Assembly (NCBI GenBank): GCA_022562895.1
Contig: JADFOK010000025.1
Span: 1 to 36,322, forward strand
DNA length: 36,322 nt
Source: Bacteroidota bacterium
GTDB lineage: Bacteria > Bacteroidota > Bacteroidia > Flavobacteriales > Flavobacteriaceae
Reading direction: 5' to 3'
Below, piece by piece: positions 17,830-29,422 of the stretch (the first letter of the stretch is position 1; every line of letters begins with the position of its first letter). The notes below the pieces were generated by a model, which was given only the letters and a program-made list of their open reading frames with translations, did no database searches and was not told where the DNA came from. The translations under genes and the position numbers were made by a program.

Positions 17830-18441
17830 TTAAATTTTATTAATAGAAACTTTATATGTGTTTTCGAAAATATTAAAAATACGAGCAGCCTCTTTTCTCC
17901 TTACAGAAATTATTATTATACAATCAATTCCCATTTTTTGATTTTTGACTAAAATCTTTTCGTCTTTTATAATCCTCATAACCTTATTCATTTCGGGGTA
18001 ATAAAACTTTACTAAAAATATATCATTTATAGTTTTCTTTATAACTTTTGAAACTTCAAGAGCCATCTTTGCAGTTATTTTATACGCTTGAATTAATCTA
18101 CCTACACCTAATTTTGTACCTCCAAAATAGCGAACCACTACCACTAAGACGTTAGTTAGTTCAAACGATTTTATTTGACCATAAATAGGTGCTCCGGCAC
18201 TATTAGTGGGCTCACCGTCATCACTTATACGGTATGTTGAATATAGTTTGCCTAATTGCCATGCATAACACCAGTGGCGGGCATTGTAATGTTTTTTTTT
18301 TAGTATATCGATTTGCTTTTTAATTTCTTCTTTTGATATAACTGGAAATGCATAAGCGATAAATTTACTACCCTTGTCTTTAAAAATAACTTCTTGAGAA
18401 GCTTTGTCAATTGTATAATAGGTATCTTTTTGACTATTCAT
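17830..18441 (-). CDS. YigZ/IMPACT family protein
   Basis: A 203-residue YigZ-type protein. The N-terminal UPF0029 domain shows GSKFIAYAFPV, HYNARHWCYAWQLG, RISDDGEPTNSAGAPI and VVVVRYFGGTKLGVGRLIQAY; a smaller C-terminal ferredoxin-like domain follows. The function in bacteria is not settled; the eukaryotic relative IMPACT regulates Gcn2. The frame is open 20 codons further upstream, but these overlap the transporter gene and do not look like the family; ATG 18441 lies two bases after the EamA stop and is preferred. Third gene of a ribD-EamA-YigZ operon. Confidence 0.9.
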   Translation of the reverse strand: MNSQKDTYYTIDKASQEVIFKDKGSKFIAYAFPVISKEEIKKQIDILKKKHYNARHWCYAWQLGKLYSTYRISDDGEPTNSAGAPIYGQIKSFELTNVLVVVVRYFGGTKLGVGRLIQAYKITAKMALEVSKVIKKTINDIFLVKFYYPEMNKVMRIIKDEKILVKNQKMGIDCIIIISVRRKEAARIFNIFENTYKVSINKI

Positions 18442-18443
18442 AT

Positions 18444-19313
18444 TTAAAAAGACATAGCAACTAAAAAAATACCTATCACAGCAAAAATAATTCCCAACCA
18501 ATTTCTTAGGGATAATTTCTCTTTAAACAAAATTATACCTGCAAGTGTAGATAAAGTTACAATAGCTACATTATTAACAGTAAATATTCCTGAGCTTTCA
18601 AGGATATCACTTCGCAATGTTTTTACTAAAAAATATATTGAGAAATAGTTAGGTATCCCTAAACAAATTCCCCCTATGATATTTTTAAATTCAAATTTAA
18701 AATTACCACGGATAGCTTGTATTATTAATATAAAGATCCCGACTATACCAGCTGCAAGAAATATTACAGCCGAAAATAAAGGAATATCATTTTGTGCTAC
18801 AAAGGATTCTTCCAGGAATTTAATGCTAGTATCAATAATACCACTTCCTATAAACACAAGAACAGGAAAAAGAATATACTTTCTGTTTATATTGATTCCT
18901 TGTTTAGACCTTATTGATGTTAGATATACTGCTGTTAAGGCTAATAAAATTCCAAATAGCTTAAGGAAACCTATGCTTTCTTTATAATAAAACAGTCCAA
19001 ACAAAACTGGGATAACCAAACTCATTTTTGTAGCTACAGAAACTACCGAAAGTCCACTTTGCTGTGTTGTTATTGCCATGAGATTAAATACGAGAATAAA
19101 TAATGCACCAAGAGCCAATGCATAGTAAAACCAACCGAATTGTGGTAATTGGGTGATAGATACAGAAGTTCTATATGCAATAATAGCAGTACTAAAAGCA
19201 ACCCAATAATTTGCCACTATTGCTTGTAGAATGTTGATTTTAAATCTTTCAAACAATTTAAAAGTTACAAAAATCAAAGTAGATGCTAAAACACTAAGAA
19301 GTAGAAAGATCAA
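18444..19313 (-). CDS. EamA/DMT family transporter
   Basis: A 289-residue very hydrophobic protein with about ten membrane helices in two repeats, as in the drug/metabolite transporter superfamily (EamA). The second half ends in the typical VNNVAIVTLSTLAGIILFKEKLSLRNWLGIIFAVIGIFLVA pattern (parts shown at about 243-285). The substrate cannot be told. Its start overlaps the ribD stop as ATGA (19310-19313), so it is coupled to riboflavin synthesis in transcription; a flavin-related role is only a guess. Confidence 0.88.
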   Translation of the reverse strand: MIFLLLSVLASTLIFVTFKLFERFKINILQAIVANYWVAFSTAIIAYRTSVSITQLPQFGWFYYALALGALFILVFNLMAITTQQSGLSVVSVATKMSLVIPVLFGLFYYKESIGFLKLFGILLALTAVYLTSIRSKQGININRKYILFPVLVFIGSGIIDTSIKFLEESFVAQNDIPLFSAVIFLAAGIVGIFILIIQAIRGNFKFEFKNIIGGICLGIPNYFSIYFLVKTLRSDILESSGIFTVNNVAIVTLSTLAGIILFKEKLSLRNWLGIIFAVIGIFLVAMSF

Positions 19314-20359
19314 AGGAATTTGTTTTTAAAAATTTGTAATAAATCATCTTTTATTTTTTCTTCAGAAATCAAAGTGCCTGTTAATTTTGGAGCCCTAATA
19401 CCTTCTCCAAAAGTAGAGGTGCCAGTAAAAACTTTTGCTTCATCCCATAAATTTGAATCGATAAAAGATTGTAAAGTTTTTGAGCCCCCTTCAATGATCA
19501 TCGATTGAATTTTATACCTATATAATATATCACAAATTTGAATCGTACTATTTTCTGTTAAATCGATCGTTTCATAATAAATATTTTTTCGATTTTTTAT
19601 TTTTTTTTCAGTCAGGATAATTGTCTTCACTTTACCATTTAATACATTAGCTTCATTAGAAATTTTTAAACTCTTGTCTATAACTACTCTTATTGGTGAA
19701 TTAACATTCCAGTTTCGAGTGGTCAAACTTGGATTATCGTCTATAACAGTTTGAGTACCTACTAAAATGACCTGTTCTTGAGATCGCCATTTATGTACAA
19801 GTTGTCTGGAGAAGTTATTGGTAATCCAAACGGGTTCTTTTTCTTTTCTTGAATTCTTTAAGGGTGCAATAAAACCATCAATTGTTTGTGCCCATTTTAA
19901 AGTAATGAAGGGCCTCTTATTATTATAGAATGAAAAATAACGCTTATTTAATTCATCGCATTGATCTTTTAACACTCCTTCGATTACGTTACAACCTGCT
20001 TCCCTGATTTTTTTTATCCCGCTTCCAGTTACTTTTGGATTGGTGTCGGTGCTCCCAATTATCACATTTTTTATTCCATTTTCAATGATTAAATTAGAAC
20101 AAGGGGGTGTTTTACCGAAATGATTACAGGGTTCAAGGTTCACATAAATGGTAGCATCCTTAAGTAATGATACGTCGGTTACACATTTTAAGGCATTTAC
20201 CTCTGCATGAGGCTGTCCGGCTTTGAGGTGCCATCCTTCACCAATAATTTTATTATTGTAAACAATAACACTACCAACTAAAGGATTTGGATAAGTAGTA
20301 CCCAATCCTTTTTTAGCCAATTCTAAACAACGCTTCATGTATTTTTCGTGTATCTTCAC
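19310..20359 (-). CDS. ribD: Bifunctional riboflavin deaminase/reductase
   Basis: RibD deaminates the pyrimidine of the GTP cyclohydrolase II product and then reduces its ribosyl side chain in riboflavin synthesis. The deaminase half has the zinc ligands of PHAEVNAL and EPCNHFGKTPPC, preceded by LAKKGLGTTYPNPLVGSVIV. The reductase half begins near FITLKWAQTIDGFIA and has MIIEGGSKTLQSF. I place the start at GTG 20359 (VKIHEKYMKRC), because relatives begin a few residues before this point; ATG 20374 is possible. It is divergent from a GNAT gene, with only 27 bases between the starts. Confidence 0.93.
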   Translation of the reverse strand: MKIHEKYMKRCLELAKKGLGTTYPNPLVGSVIVYNNKIIGEGWHLKAGQPHAEVNALKCVTDVSLLKDATIYVNLEPCNHFGKTPPCSNLIIENGIKNVIIGSTDTNPKVTGSGIKKIREAGCNVIEGVLKDQCDELNKRYFSFYNNKRPFITLKWAQTIDGFIAPLKNSRKEKEPVWITNNFSRQLVHKWRSQEQVILVGTQTVIDDNPSLTTRNWNVNSPIRVVIDKSLKISNEANVLNGKVKTIILTEKKIKNRKNIYYETIDLTENSTIQICDILYRYKIQSMIIEGGSKTLQSFIDSNLWDEAKVFTGTSTFGEGIRAPKLTGTLISEEKIKDDLLQIFKNKFL

Positions 20360-20386
20360 GCCGTAAAAATACATAGTTTCATCGAT

Positions 20387-20872
20387 ATGAACGTACCAAT
20401 AATACGACCCATCTTAAAAGAGGATAATAAGCAGATTGCCAGCCTTATCCGAAATGTATTATTAGAATTTGGTGTTCCTAAGGAAGGAACGGCTTATGCA
20501 GATGTTACTTTGGATACAATGTATGGGGCTTATGATAACCCCCGTGCTATTTATTTTATTATTGAAGAAAACCACAAAATTATTGGTGGAGGGGGAATCT
20601 CGCAACTTGATAATTATAAAGGTAATGTTTGCGAATTACAAAAAATGTATTTCCTCCCGGAAGCTCGAGCTAAGGGATTGGGTAAAAAGATGTTGGAGCT
20701 ATGTTTGTCCAAAGCAAAGGAATTTGGTTTTAAAAAATGCTATTTGGAAACCATGCCATATATGAAAGTGGCTCAAAAACTCTACAAGAAATCAGGCTTT
20801 CATTATATAGACAAATCCATGGGAAATACCGGCCATTTTTCTTGCCCTGTCCATATGTTAATAGACTTGTAA
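20387..20872 (+). CDS. GNAT family N-acetyltransferase
   Basis: A 161-residue GNAT protein. IIRPILKEDNKQIASLIRNVLLEFG opens the fold, and the acetyl-CoA binding motif is LQKMYFLPEARAKGLGKKML; MKVAQKLYKKSGF is motif B. The family members with this pattern are often annotated as MarR-associated or amino-acid N-acyltransferases, but the substrate is unknown. The frame extends 13 codons further upstream, but this part lies over the ribD start; ATG 20387 is preferred. It is followed by prmC with one base between stop and start. Confidence 0.85.
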   Translation: MNVPIIRPILKEDNKQIASLIRNVLLEFGVPKEGTAYADVTLDTMYGAYDNPRAIYFIIEENHKIIGGGGISQLDNYKGNVCELQKMYFLPEARAKGLGKKMLELCLSKAKEFGFKKCYLETMPYMKVAQKLYKKSGFHYIDKSMGNTGHFSCPVHMLIDL

Positions 20873-20873
20873 A

Positions 20874-21731
20874 TTGAAAATTATTGATTTAAAAGTAGAG
20901 TTTATAGATGCTCTTTCAGACCTATACCCTTCACAAGAAGTACTTTCTTTTTTTACAATTCTTGCTGAAAAACATCTTGATTTATCACGATTAGAAGTTG
21001 CCCTAAAACCAAATCACAGTGTTTCATTAACTGTTTCAAAAAAAATTAAAAATGCTATTCAGCGTCTTAGGAAATTTGAACCTATACAATATATAGTGAA
21101 TGAGGTGGAGTTTTATAATTTAAAATTTTATGTAAATAGAAATGTGTTTATCCCACGTCCGGAAACGGAAGAATTGGTGTTTTGGATCGTAGACAGACAT
21201 AAAAATCGCGATTCAAAATTGCGAAGAATATTAGATATTGGTACAGGGAGTGGTTGTATTGCTATATCATTGGCATTTAATTTACCAGACTGCGAAGTTT
21301 CGGCTTTTGATATATCTTCAGAAGCACTAGATGTTGCAAGAAAGAATGCAATAATTAATAACGTAAATGTGGATTTTTTCAAAGAAGATGTGTTGAACTG
21401 TAAGAAACTACCCAAAAAATATGATATAATAGTTTCTAATCCACCATATATTATTGAAAATGAAAAAAATAAAATGCAATCTAACGTTTTAAAATATGAA
21501 CCGGATATTGCTTTATTTGTAAATAATGATGATCCCTTGTTGTTTTATAGAAAAATTGCTCAATTAGGACAAAAACATTTAATCTCTGAAGGAAGTATTT
21601 ACTTCGAAATAAATGAATATCTTGGTAGTGAATTATTAATATTATTCAAAACAGAAGGCTATAAAGAGATAACCCTGCATAAGGATATTTTTGGCAAATA
21701 CCGAATGGTAAAATGTAGAAGGGATGAATGA
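20874..21731 (+). CDS. prmC: Release factor glutamine N5-methyltransferase
   Basis: PrmC methylates the GGQ glutamine of release factors RF1 and RF2. The 285-residue protein has the helical N-terminal domain (to about 85), then FIPRPETEELVFWI, the SAM-binding DIGTGSGCIAI and the catalytic NPPYI of this family. The start is TTG at 20874, one base after the GNAT stop; there is no in-frame ATG nearby that would keep the N-terminal domain. The 3' end overlaps the LOG-family gene by 8 bases. Confidence 0.94.
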   Translation: MKIIDLKVEFIDALSDLYPSQEVLSFFTILAEKHLDLSRLEVALKPNHSVSLTVSKKIKNAIQRLRKFEPIQYIVNEVEFYNLKFYVNRNVFIPRPETEELVFWIVDRHKNRDSKLRRILDIGTGSGCIAISLAFNLPDCEVSAFDISSEALDVARKNAIINNVNVDFFKEDVLNCKKLPKKYDIIVSNPPYIIENEKNKMQSNVLKYEPDIALFVNNDDPLLFYRKIAQLGQKHLISEGSIYFEINEYLGSELLILFKTEGYKEITLHKDIFGKYRMVKCRRDE

Positions 21732-22314
21732 TTTAAAAACTATATGTGTTTTTTCCGGTAGCAGTGAGGGTAATGATACTTCTATAATTGATAAAGCCGA
21801 GCAATTGGGAAAAACATTTGCAATAAATAACATTACATTAGTTTATGGTGCTGCAAAAATAGGTATTATGAGTATTATAGCTAAAGCTGTGTTAAGTGAA
21901 AAAGGTAAAGTTATAGGAATTATTCCTGAATTTTTAAAGAAAAAAGAATTAGTACACCTAGGACTTTCCAAACTTATTACGACACAAAATATGCACGAAC
22001 GCAAGCTTAAAATGCAAGAACTTAGCGATGGCTTTATTGCGTTGCCGGGTGGTTTGGGGACCTTAGAAGAACTTTTCGAAATTTTTACCTGGTTACAATT
22101 AGGACTGCATAGCAAACCTATAGGACTCCTTAATGTAAATCGTTTTTATGACAATTTATTGAAGTTACTTGAAAACATGGTTCGTAAGGGATTTTTATCG
22201 TTGGAAAATTACGAATTGTTACTTGTAGACGATAATATAAATTCACTATTACAAAAGATGAAAAACTTCAAAGACCCTAAAAAACCTAAGTGGTTAAATA
22301 CAGAAAGGACTTAA
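21724..22314 (+). CDS. LOG family protein (TIGR00730)
   Basis: A 196-residue Rossmann-fold protein of the LONELY GUY family. The motif PGGLGTLEELFE (about 104-115) carries the conserved residues of the phosphoribohydrolase site, and YGAAKIGIMSIIA is the usual glycine-rich segment. The proteins release bases from nucleoside monophosphates; plant and some bacterial members make cytokinin, others act in general nucleotide metabolism, and which applies here is open. It overlaps prmC by 8 bases and probably ends the GNAT-prmC-LOG operon. Confidence 0.9.
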   Translation: MNDLKTICVFSGSSEGNDTSIIDKAEQLGKTFAINNITLVYGAAKIGIMSIIAKAVLSEKGKVIGIIPEFLKKKELVHLGLSKLITTQNMHERKLKMQELSDGFIALPGGLGTLEELFEIFTWLQLGLHSKPIGLLNVNRFYDNLLKLLENMVRKGFLSLENYELLLVDDNINSLLQKMKNFKDPKKPKWLNTERT

Positions 22315-22370
22315 TGAAAATAGCAAAAAATCACTCCTATTCAATTTGTTATTTTTTATTCATTTTTTAA

Positions 22371-24404
<2,034 letters not shown>

Positions 24405-24462
24405 TGCGACTTATAAATAGTTGCTAAAATTGTATTTTTACAGAATGTGGGGTATAGCACTT

Positions 24463-24978
24463 ATGTTTGATAAATTAAAACGAAAGGCACTTAAAAGACA
24501 AACCGATAAAAATCTAGAAAACAGAGATTTATCTCAGCGGAATGAGCCGTTAAAAACGATTGGATATTTAGTTGATGAAGTTATATTTCAAGATTTTGAA
24601 AGGCTTTATGATTTTTCAGAAGAGTTAGGCTTGTTACGGAAGAATACAACAGTATATACGTTTATTGAATTAAAAAAGAAAGCACCTTCTTTAATACAAA
24701 ATCAGATAAACAATAGACATTTTACTTGGAAAGGGAACATAAACAATCAAAATGCAAATGAATTTCTAGACGATCCATTTGATGTTTTAGTGGGAATTTA
24801 CACGAGCAAAAATGAATTTTTGGATGTTATGATGTCATTGAGTAAAGCGAAATTTAAAGTGGGATTTGCGGGTGCAGACGAACGCCTATTTGATTTATTA
24901 ATTGATATTGACCTTCAAGATTTTGATAAATTTAAAAGTGAGTTTATAAAATATTTAAGGATATTAAATAAGATATAA
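24463..24978 (+). CDS. DUF6913 family protein
   Basis: A 171-residue soluble protein without signal peptide or membrane helix. The N terminus is very basic ([13 protein letters not shown]). The rest is acidic to neutral, with ILVDE-like segments such as [29 protein letters not shown] and [18 protein letters not shown]. This resembles the Flavobacteriaceae family DUF6913, usually found between ligA and dapA; no function is known to me. The frame is open 14 codons further upstream to a TTG, but ATG 24463 fits relatives. Its stop overlaps the dapA start (TAATG). Confidence 0.75.
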   Translation: MFDKLKRKALKRQTDKNLENRDLSQRNEPLKTIGYLVDEVIFQDFERLYDFSEELGLLRKNTTVYTFIELKKKAPSLIQNQINNRHFTWKGNINNQNANEFLDDPFDVLVGIYTSKNEFLDVMMSLSKAKFKVGFAGADERLFDLLIDIDLQDFDKFKSEFIKYLRILNKI

Positions 24979-25853
24979 TGCAAGAATTAATAGGTACAGG
25001 TGTAGCATTAATAACTCCTTTTAATGAAGATTTCTCGGTAGATGTTGAAGGTCTTAAAAGAGTAGTTAAACACAATATTAAAAATGGAATAGATTACTTA
25101 GTAGTTCTTGGTACTACCGCAGAGAGTGCTACATTAAATAAAGACGAAAAACAACTCGTTATTGATACTATTGTTGCTGCTAATGCAGGCAAATTGCCAT
25201 TGGTATTAGGCATTGGCGGAAATAATACATCGGCAGTAATGTATGAAATGTTATCTGTTGATCTTTCGGCCTTTACAGCTATTTTGTCGGTTTCTCCCTA
25301 CTACAACAAACCAACACAAGAAGGCATCTACCAGCATTTCGCCACCCTTGCGAAAAAAACTCCCCTGCCATTAATATTATATAATGTGCCTGGAAGAACA
25401 GCTTCTAATGTGCTTCCTGAGACTGTAATTAAATTAGCAATTGAATATAAAAATATTATAGCAATAAAAGAAGCTGCTGGAGATATTGTACAAGCCATGC
25501 GTCTTATCGATGGTTGTCCGGATAAATTTCTTGTGATTTCCGGTGATGATATGATTGCGCTCCCAATGGTTTTGGCTGGTGGAGCAGGTGTGATATCTGT
25601 TATTGCAGAAGGATTTCCTAAGGATTTTTCACATATGATACGATTAGGTCTAGAGAAAAAAGCTGCAGAAGCCTATAAAATTCATTTTAAAGTTGCTCCT
25701 GTTATAGATCATATTTTTGCTGAAGGGAATCCTGCAGGCATAAAGGCGGTCCTTAACAATTTAGGGATTTGTAGAGATACATTACGATTGCCTTTAGTTG
25801 GTGTAAGTAACGATTTACGATCTAAAATAGATGCTTTTATAGAAGCATTTTAG
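24978..25853 (+). CDS. dapA: 4-hydroxy-tetrahydrodipicolinate synthase
   Basis: Condenses pyruvate with aspartate semialdehyde at the start of the lysine and diaminopimelate branch. The 291-residue TIM barrel shows [35 protein letters not shown], Tyr135 in LYNVPGRT and the Schiff-base Lys164 in IAIKEAAGD. The start codon overlaps the DUF6913 stop as TAATG. Together with dapF at 9374, two steps of the pathway lie in the window, although not together. A hairpin spans its stop codon. Confidence 0.96.
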   Translation: MQELIGTGVALITPFNEDFSVDVEGLKRVVKHNIKNGIDYLVVLGTTAESATLNKDEKQLVIDTIVAANAGKLPLVLGIGGNNTSAVMYEMLSVDLSAFTAILSVSPYYNKPTQEGIYQHFATLAKKTPLPLILYNVPGRTASNVLPETVIKLAIEYKNIIAIKEAAGDIVQAMRLIDGCPDKFLVISGDDMIALPMVLAGGAGVISVIAEGFPKDFSHMIRLGLEKKAAEAYKIHFKVAPVIDHIFAEGNPAGIKAVLNNLGICRDTLRLPLVGVSNDLRSKIDAFIEAF

Positions 25854-25856
25854 ATC
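25819..25856 (+). repeat. Hairpin across the dapA stop codon
   Basis: An inverted repeat pairs GATCTAAAA (25819-25827) with TTTTAGATC (25848-25856) and, inside after a 4-base bulge, TGCTT with AAGCA. There is no T run behind it, so it is a weak terminator at most and may mark or protect the mRNA 3' end. Confidence 0.5.
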
Positions 25857-25940
25857 AATTGATAAAATTCTACGTTAAATATTTCAAAAAAGCAATAATT
25901 AACAACTGTAGTAGCAATATTTTAGCATCTAAATAAGTTT

Positions 25941-26076
25941 TTGTAATCACGTTAAATTCATTACTTTTGCACGATGTTTTTTAAAACTTTGAAATGAGTT
26001 AATAAAACTTTCAAATTGTTTGAAAGGAATAATTTATGAATTCAAATTGACCTTTAAAAAAAATTAAAACACCCAA
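25941..26076 (+). promoter_or_regulatory. bamD promoter and leader
   Basis: TTG (25941-25943) and TACTTTTG (25962-25969) are 18 bases apart, a full consensus match. Transcription should start near 25974, giving a leader of about 100 bases. The leader has a perfect 8-bp hairpin CTTTCAAA/TTTGAAAG (26008-26015 with 26019-26026). It also has two tiny reading frames, MFFKTLK from 25974 and MNSN from 26036. Confidence 0.7.
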
Positions 26077-26889
26077 ATGAGATTTAGTCTTTTATTAATT
26101 TTTACCGCCTTTCTTTTCTTGTCCTGTAGCGAATACCAAAAGATACTTAAATCAGACGATGCCGGAAAGAAATATGCCTATGCAGAATCTTTGTATAAGG
26201 AGGGGAAATACAAAAAGGCATTGAATTTAATGGAGCAGATTGTTCCGGTTTATAGGGGTAAACCACAAGCGGAAAAGCTTATGTTTATGTATGCAAATAC
26301 TTTTTATAATATGGAAGATTTCTACCTTTCGGGATATCAGTTTGAACGTTTTGTTACAACCTATCCAAAAAGTGATAGTACAGAATTTGCCGCATATCGT
26401 TCTGCAGAAAGTTACTACAAGTTATCTCCGAAGTTTTCTTTAGATCAAAAGGAGACCTATCAGGGATTAGAAAAACTTCAGGATTTTATAAATAAGTATC
26501 CAAATTCTCAATATAGAGCAGATGCAAATGAAAAAGTTTCGGAATTACGTGAAAAACTTGAGAAAAAAGATATAGAAATTGCAAGGCAATATTTAAAAAT
26601 TGTAGAATATACAAGAAACTATAAAGCAGCTATTGAATCTTTTGATAATTTTATCTCAGATCATCCGGGTTCTAAATATCGTAAAGATGCTTTTTTTGGA
26701 AGACTCCAGGCTTCATACCAGCAAGCAATAAAAAGTCACCCATCTCAATTAAAAGAACGTTTAATAATATCCAAAAAATATTATTATAGTTTTATAAAAT
26801 ATTATAGTGATAGTGAATTAAAAACAGATGCAGATAAAATATTAGAAGATATAGATAGGAGATTAACAAATAAAGAACCTTCAAGTTAA
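26077..26889 (+). CDS. bamD: Outer membrane assembly lipoprotein BamD
   Basis: BamD is the essential lipoprotein of the BAM complex, which inserts beta-barrel proteins into the outer membrane. The 270-residue protein has a lipoprotein signal (FTAFLFLSC, lipidated Cys17) and TPR-like helical repeats, seen as SLYKEGKYKKALNLMEQIV, MEDFYLSGYQFERFVTTYPKS and YKAAIESFDNFISDHPGSKY. The length agrees with the family (about 245-280). It leads an operon with the omega-like subunit (10 bases between), coaBC and PorD. Confidence 0.92.
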   Translation: MRFSLLLIFTAFLFLSCSEYQKILKSDDAGKKYAYAESLYKEGKYKKALNLMEQIVPVYRGKPQAEKLMFMYANTFYNMEDFYLSGYQFERFVTTYPKSDSTEFAAYRSAESYYKLSPKFSLDQKETYQGLEKLQDFINKYPNSQYRADANEKVSELREKLEKKDIEIARQYLKIVEYTRNYKAAIESFDNFISDHPGSKYRKDAFFGRLQASYQQAIKSHPSQLKERLIISKKYYYSFIKYYSDSELKTDADKILEDIDRRLTNKEPSS

Positions 26890-26899
26890 AATTTAAAAT

Positions 26900-27235
26900 A
26901 TGATAGATATTAAAAATTCTGGAGCACCCGTCAGTACAACAACAATTGATAAGAACTTAATTGATGAACGCACAAATAATATATATGAGGCAATATCAAT
27001 TATTTCCAAACGAGCAATTCAGATAAACGGAGATGTCAGGAAAGAACTTCTTGAAAAACTAGATGAGTTTGCTACATACAACGATAGTCTGGAAGAAATT
27101 TTTGAAAACAAAGAACAAATTGAAGTTTCTAAGTTTTATGAAAAACTTCCAAAGCCTCATGCTATGGCAGTTCAAGAATGGTTAGAAGATAAAATTTACT
27201 ATAGAAATACCAAAGACGAAGAAATCGAAAATTAA
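26900..27235 (+). CDS. rpoZ: RNA polymerase omega-like subunit (Bacteroidota type)
   Basis: A 111-residue acidic protein that fits the Bacteroidota form of the RNA polymerase omega subunit. Conserved parts are the N-terminal NIYEAISIISKRAIQIN, which matches the omega/Rpb6 helix, and the end KPHAMAVQEWLEDKIYYR. It is commonly placed between bamD and coaBC in this phylum, as here; coaBC starts 4 bases past its stop. The divergence from E. coli omega is large, so the role is by family and context. Confidence 0.82.
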   Translation: MIDIKNSGAPVSTTTIDKNLIDERTNNIYEAISIISKRAIQINGDVRKELLEKLDEFATYNDSLEEIFENKEQIEVSKFYEKLPKPHAMAVQEWLEDKIYYRNTKDEEIEN

Positions 27236-27238
27236 AAA

Positions 27239-28450
27239 ATGTCTGTTTTAAGCGGAAAAAAAATATTGATAGGCGTAACAGCCGGTATTGCCGCTTACAA
27301 ATCTCCTTTTTTAGTAAGAGGCTTTATTAAAAAAGGAGCTAATGTTAAGGTGGTGATGACACCTTCTGCAAAAGACTTTGTTACTCCTTTAACACTTTCT
27401 ACACTTTCAAAGAATGAAGTTTATTCTTCATTTACAAATGATGAAAACGAGAATGCTCAATGGAATAACCATGTGGAGTTGGGTCTTTGGGCAGATTTGT
27501 TTATTATAGCACCAGCTACAGCAAATACATTGTCTAAGATGGCTAATGGTACTTGCGATAATCTTTTATTAGCGGTATATCTATCTGCCAAGTGCCCTGT
27601 ATATTTTGCTCCGGCAATGGATCTCGATATGTACAAACATCCTACTACCATCAAATCTTTTAATAAACTTGATAATTTTGGAAACATACAAATACCTGCA
27701 ACATTAGGTGAACTTGCAAGCGGTCTAAAAGGTCAGGGAAGAATGGCAGAGCCTGAGGATATTATTGAATTTATTGAAAAGGATATTTTAAAAGTACTCC
27801 CTTTACGAGGAAAAAAGTTTTTAATTACTGCAGGGCCAACCTATGAAGCCATTGATCCAGTACGATTTATTGGAAATCACTCAAGCGGAAAAATGGGATT
27901 TGCACTGGCTGAAGCTTCTGCTAATTTAGGGGCAGAAGTTACACTTATTACCGGGCCTGTTAGTTTGCAATTAACAAATAATTTTATTAAAATTGTTAAT
28001 GTAACATCTGCTCAAGAAATGTATAATGAGACTCACAACTATTTTAAGGACTGTGATGTTGCCATATTAAGTGCTGCAGTTTCAGATTTTAGACCTGTAG
28101 AAGTGGCTTCTCAAAAAATCAATAAGAAAGAAGATACCATATCCCTAAAATTAAAAAAAACCAAAGACATTTTAGAATCCTTAGGTAAAATAAAAGAGGA
28201 TCGACTACTTGTAGGATTTGCATTAGAAACTCAAAACGAACTTGAAAATGCAAAATCAAAACTGAAAAAAAAGAATTTAGATTTAATTGTATTAAATTCG
28301 CTTAATGATAAGGGAGCCGGTTTTAAAACCGATACCAATAAAGTAACACTTATAACCCGGTACAATAAAATACATTCTTTTCAAGTTAAACCCAAGAAAG
28401 AAGTAGCTGACGACATTTTACAACATATTATAAAACAACTTCATGCGTAG
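27239..28450 (+). CDS. coaBC: Bifunctional phosphopantothenoylcysteine synthetase/decarboxylase
   Basis: CoaBC joins cysteine to 4'-phosphopantothenate and decarboxylates the product, in coenzyme A synthesis. The CoaC half (1-185) is a flavodoxin-like protein with GVTAGIAAYKSPFLVRGF, the His of NHVELGLWAD, IIAPATANTL and PAMDLDMY in the place of the PxMNxxMW motif. The CoaB half starts near residue 190 with ITAGPTYEAIDPVRFIGNHS and SSGKMGFALAE. The length of 403 is usual. The 3' end overlaps the PorD-like gene by 8 bases. Confidence 0.95.
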   Translation: MSVLSGKKILIGVTAGIAAYKSPFLVRGFIKKGANVKVVMTPSAKDFVTPLTLSTLSKNEVYSSFTNDENENAQWNNHVELGLWADLFIIAPATANTLSKMANGTCDNLLLAVYLSAKCPVYFAPAMDLDMYKHPTTIKSFNKLDNFGNIQIPATLGELASGLKGQGRMAEPEDIIEFIEKDILKVLPLRGKKFLITAGPTYEAIDPVRFIGNHSSGKMGFALAEASANLGAEVTLITGPVSLQLTNNFIKIVNVTSAQEMYNETHNYFKDCDVAILSAAVSDFRPVEVASQKINKKEDTISLKLKKTKDILESLGKIKEDRLLVGFALETQNELENAKSKLKKKNLDLIVLNSLNDKGAGFKTDTNKVTLITRYNKIHSFQVKPKKEVADDILQHIIKQLHA

Positions 28451-29333
28451 ATTTTTATTTTTAATTTCTATTTTAATTACATCATTTACTTCCCAAGCAC
28501 AGGAACTTAATTGTACAGTAACCATAGATGCCGTACAAACAGGCCAACCCAACCTACAAGTTTTTAGAACTCTGGAACAACAAATATTAGAGTATATAAA
28601 CAATACTATATGGACAAATAAAGATTTTAAAAATCAAGAACGTATAGATTGTAATATGTCTATAATAATATCTCAGTACGATTCAAATTTTTTCAGTGCA
28701 ACCATTCAAATACAAGCTTCACGGCCAATTTTTGATTCTACCTACGGTAGCCCCATATATAATTATAATGATAGACAGTTTAGTTTTAATTATAATGAAT
28801 TTGAACCTTTAAATTTTAATATTAACAATTTCGACTCAAATTTAATTTTCGTAATTGCTTTTCATGTATATACAATTATAGGTCTTGATGCAGACACCTA
28901 TGAATTAAATGGAGGTGAAGAGTATTTTGATATCGCCAAACAAATTGTAAATACCGCAGCCTCTAGTAGTTTTTCAGGATGGCGTTCTACCGATGGTACT
29001 CAGTCCCGATATCGCTATAACGATGCTTTAGTTTCTCAGGTTTATAAAGAATTTCATTCAGCAATGTACGAATACCACCGAATGGGATTGGATTTAATGA
29101 CAAAAAATCAATCCGATGCTAAAAAAAATATAGCTTTAGCCATCAGCAAATTAAAAAGTATAAATGACAGAAGACCAAATTCTTTTTTATTACGAACATT
29201 TTTTGATGCAAAAGCCGATGAAATTCAGGATATTTTTAGTGGAGGTCCAAGTGTTGATATTACTACACTTATAAACAATCTTAATCGTATGGCTCCCACA
29301 AAACGAAGTAATTGGAACAAAATAAAATATTAA
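28443..29333 (+). CDS. DUF4835 protein, PorD-like T9SS component
   Basis: A 296-residue exported protein. It has a signal peptide (1-19, ending SQAQ), then QELNCTVTIDA, RTLEQQILEYINNTIWT and SGWRSTDGTQSRYRYNDALVSQVY, characteristic of DUF4835. To my knowledge this family is annotated in recent databases as PorD of the type IX secretion system, which would match the T9SS cargo genes in this window; I hold that name at moderate confidence. It is the last gene of the bamD-rpoZ-coaBC operon, overlapping coaBC by 8 bases. Confidence 0.8.
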   Translation: MRRFLFLISILITSFTSQAQELNCTVTIDAVQTGQPNLQVFRTLEQQILEYINNTIWTNKDFKNQERIDCNMSIIISQYDSNFFSATIQIQASRPIFDSTYGSPIYNYNDRQFSFNYNEFEPLNFNINNFDSNLIFVIAFHVYTIIGLDADTYELNGGEEYFDIAKQIVNTAASSSFSGWRSTDGTQSRYRYNDALVSQVYKEFHSAMYEYHRMGLDLMTKNQSDAKKNIALAISKLKSINDRRPNSFLLRTFFDAKADEIQDIFSGGPSVDITTLINNLNRMAPTKRSNWNKIKY

Positions 29334-29346
29334 ACAGGTATTTTTC

Positions 29347-29377
29347 TTGCAATAATTGTAAAACTCTTTTACTTTAG
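29347..29377 (+). promoter_or_regulatory. Candidate recN promoter
   Basis: TTG (29347-29349) and TACTTTAG (29370-29377) are 20 bases apart; the -7 box is one base off consensus. It would give a leader of about 40 bases before the recN GTG. Confidence 0.35.
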
Positions 29378-29422
29378 AAGCCACTCCGAGTAAAAATAAG
29401 GAGATAACTATAATTTACCTTT

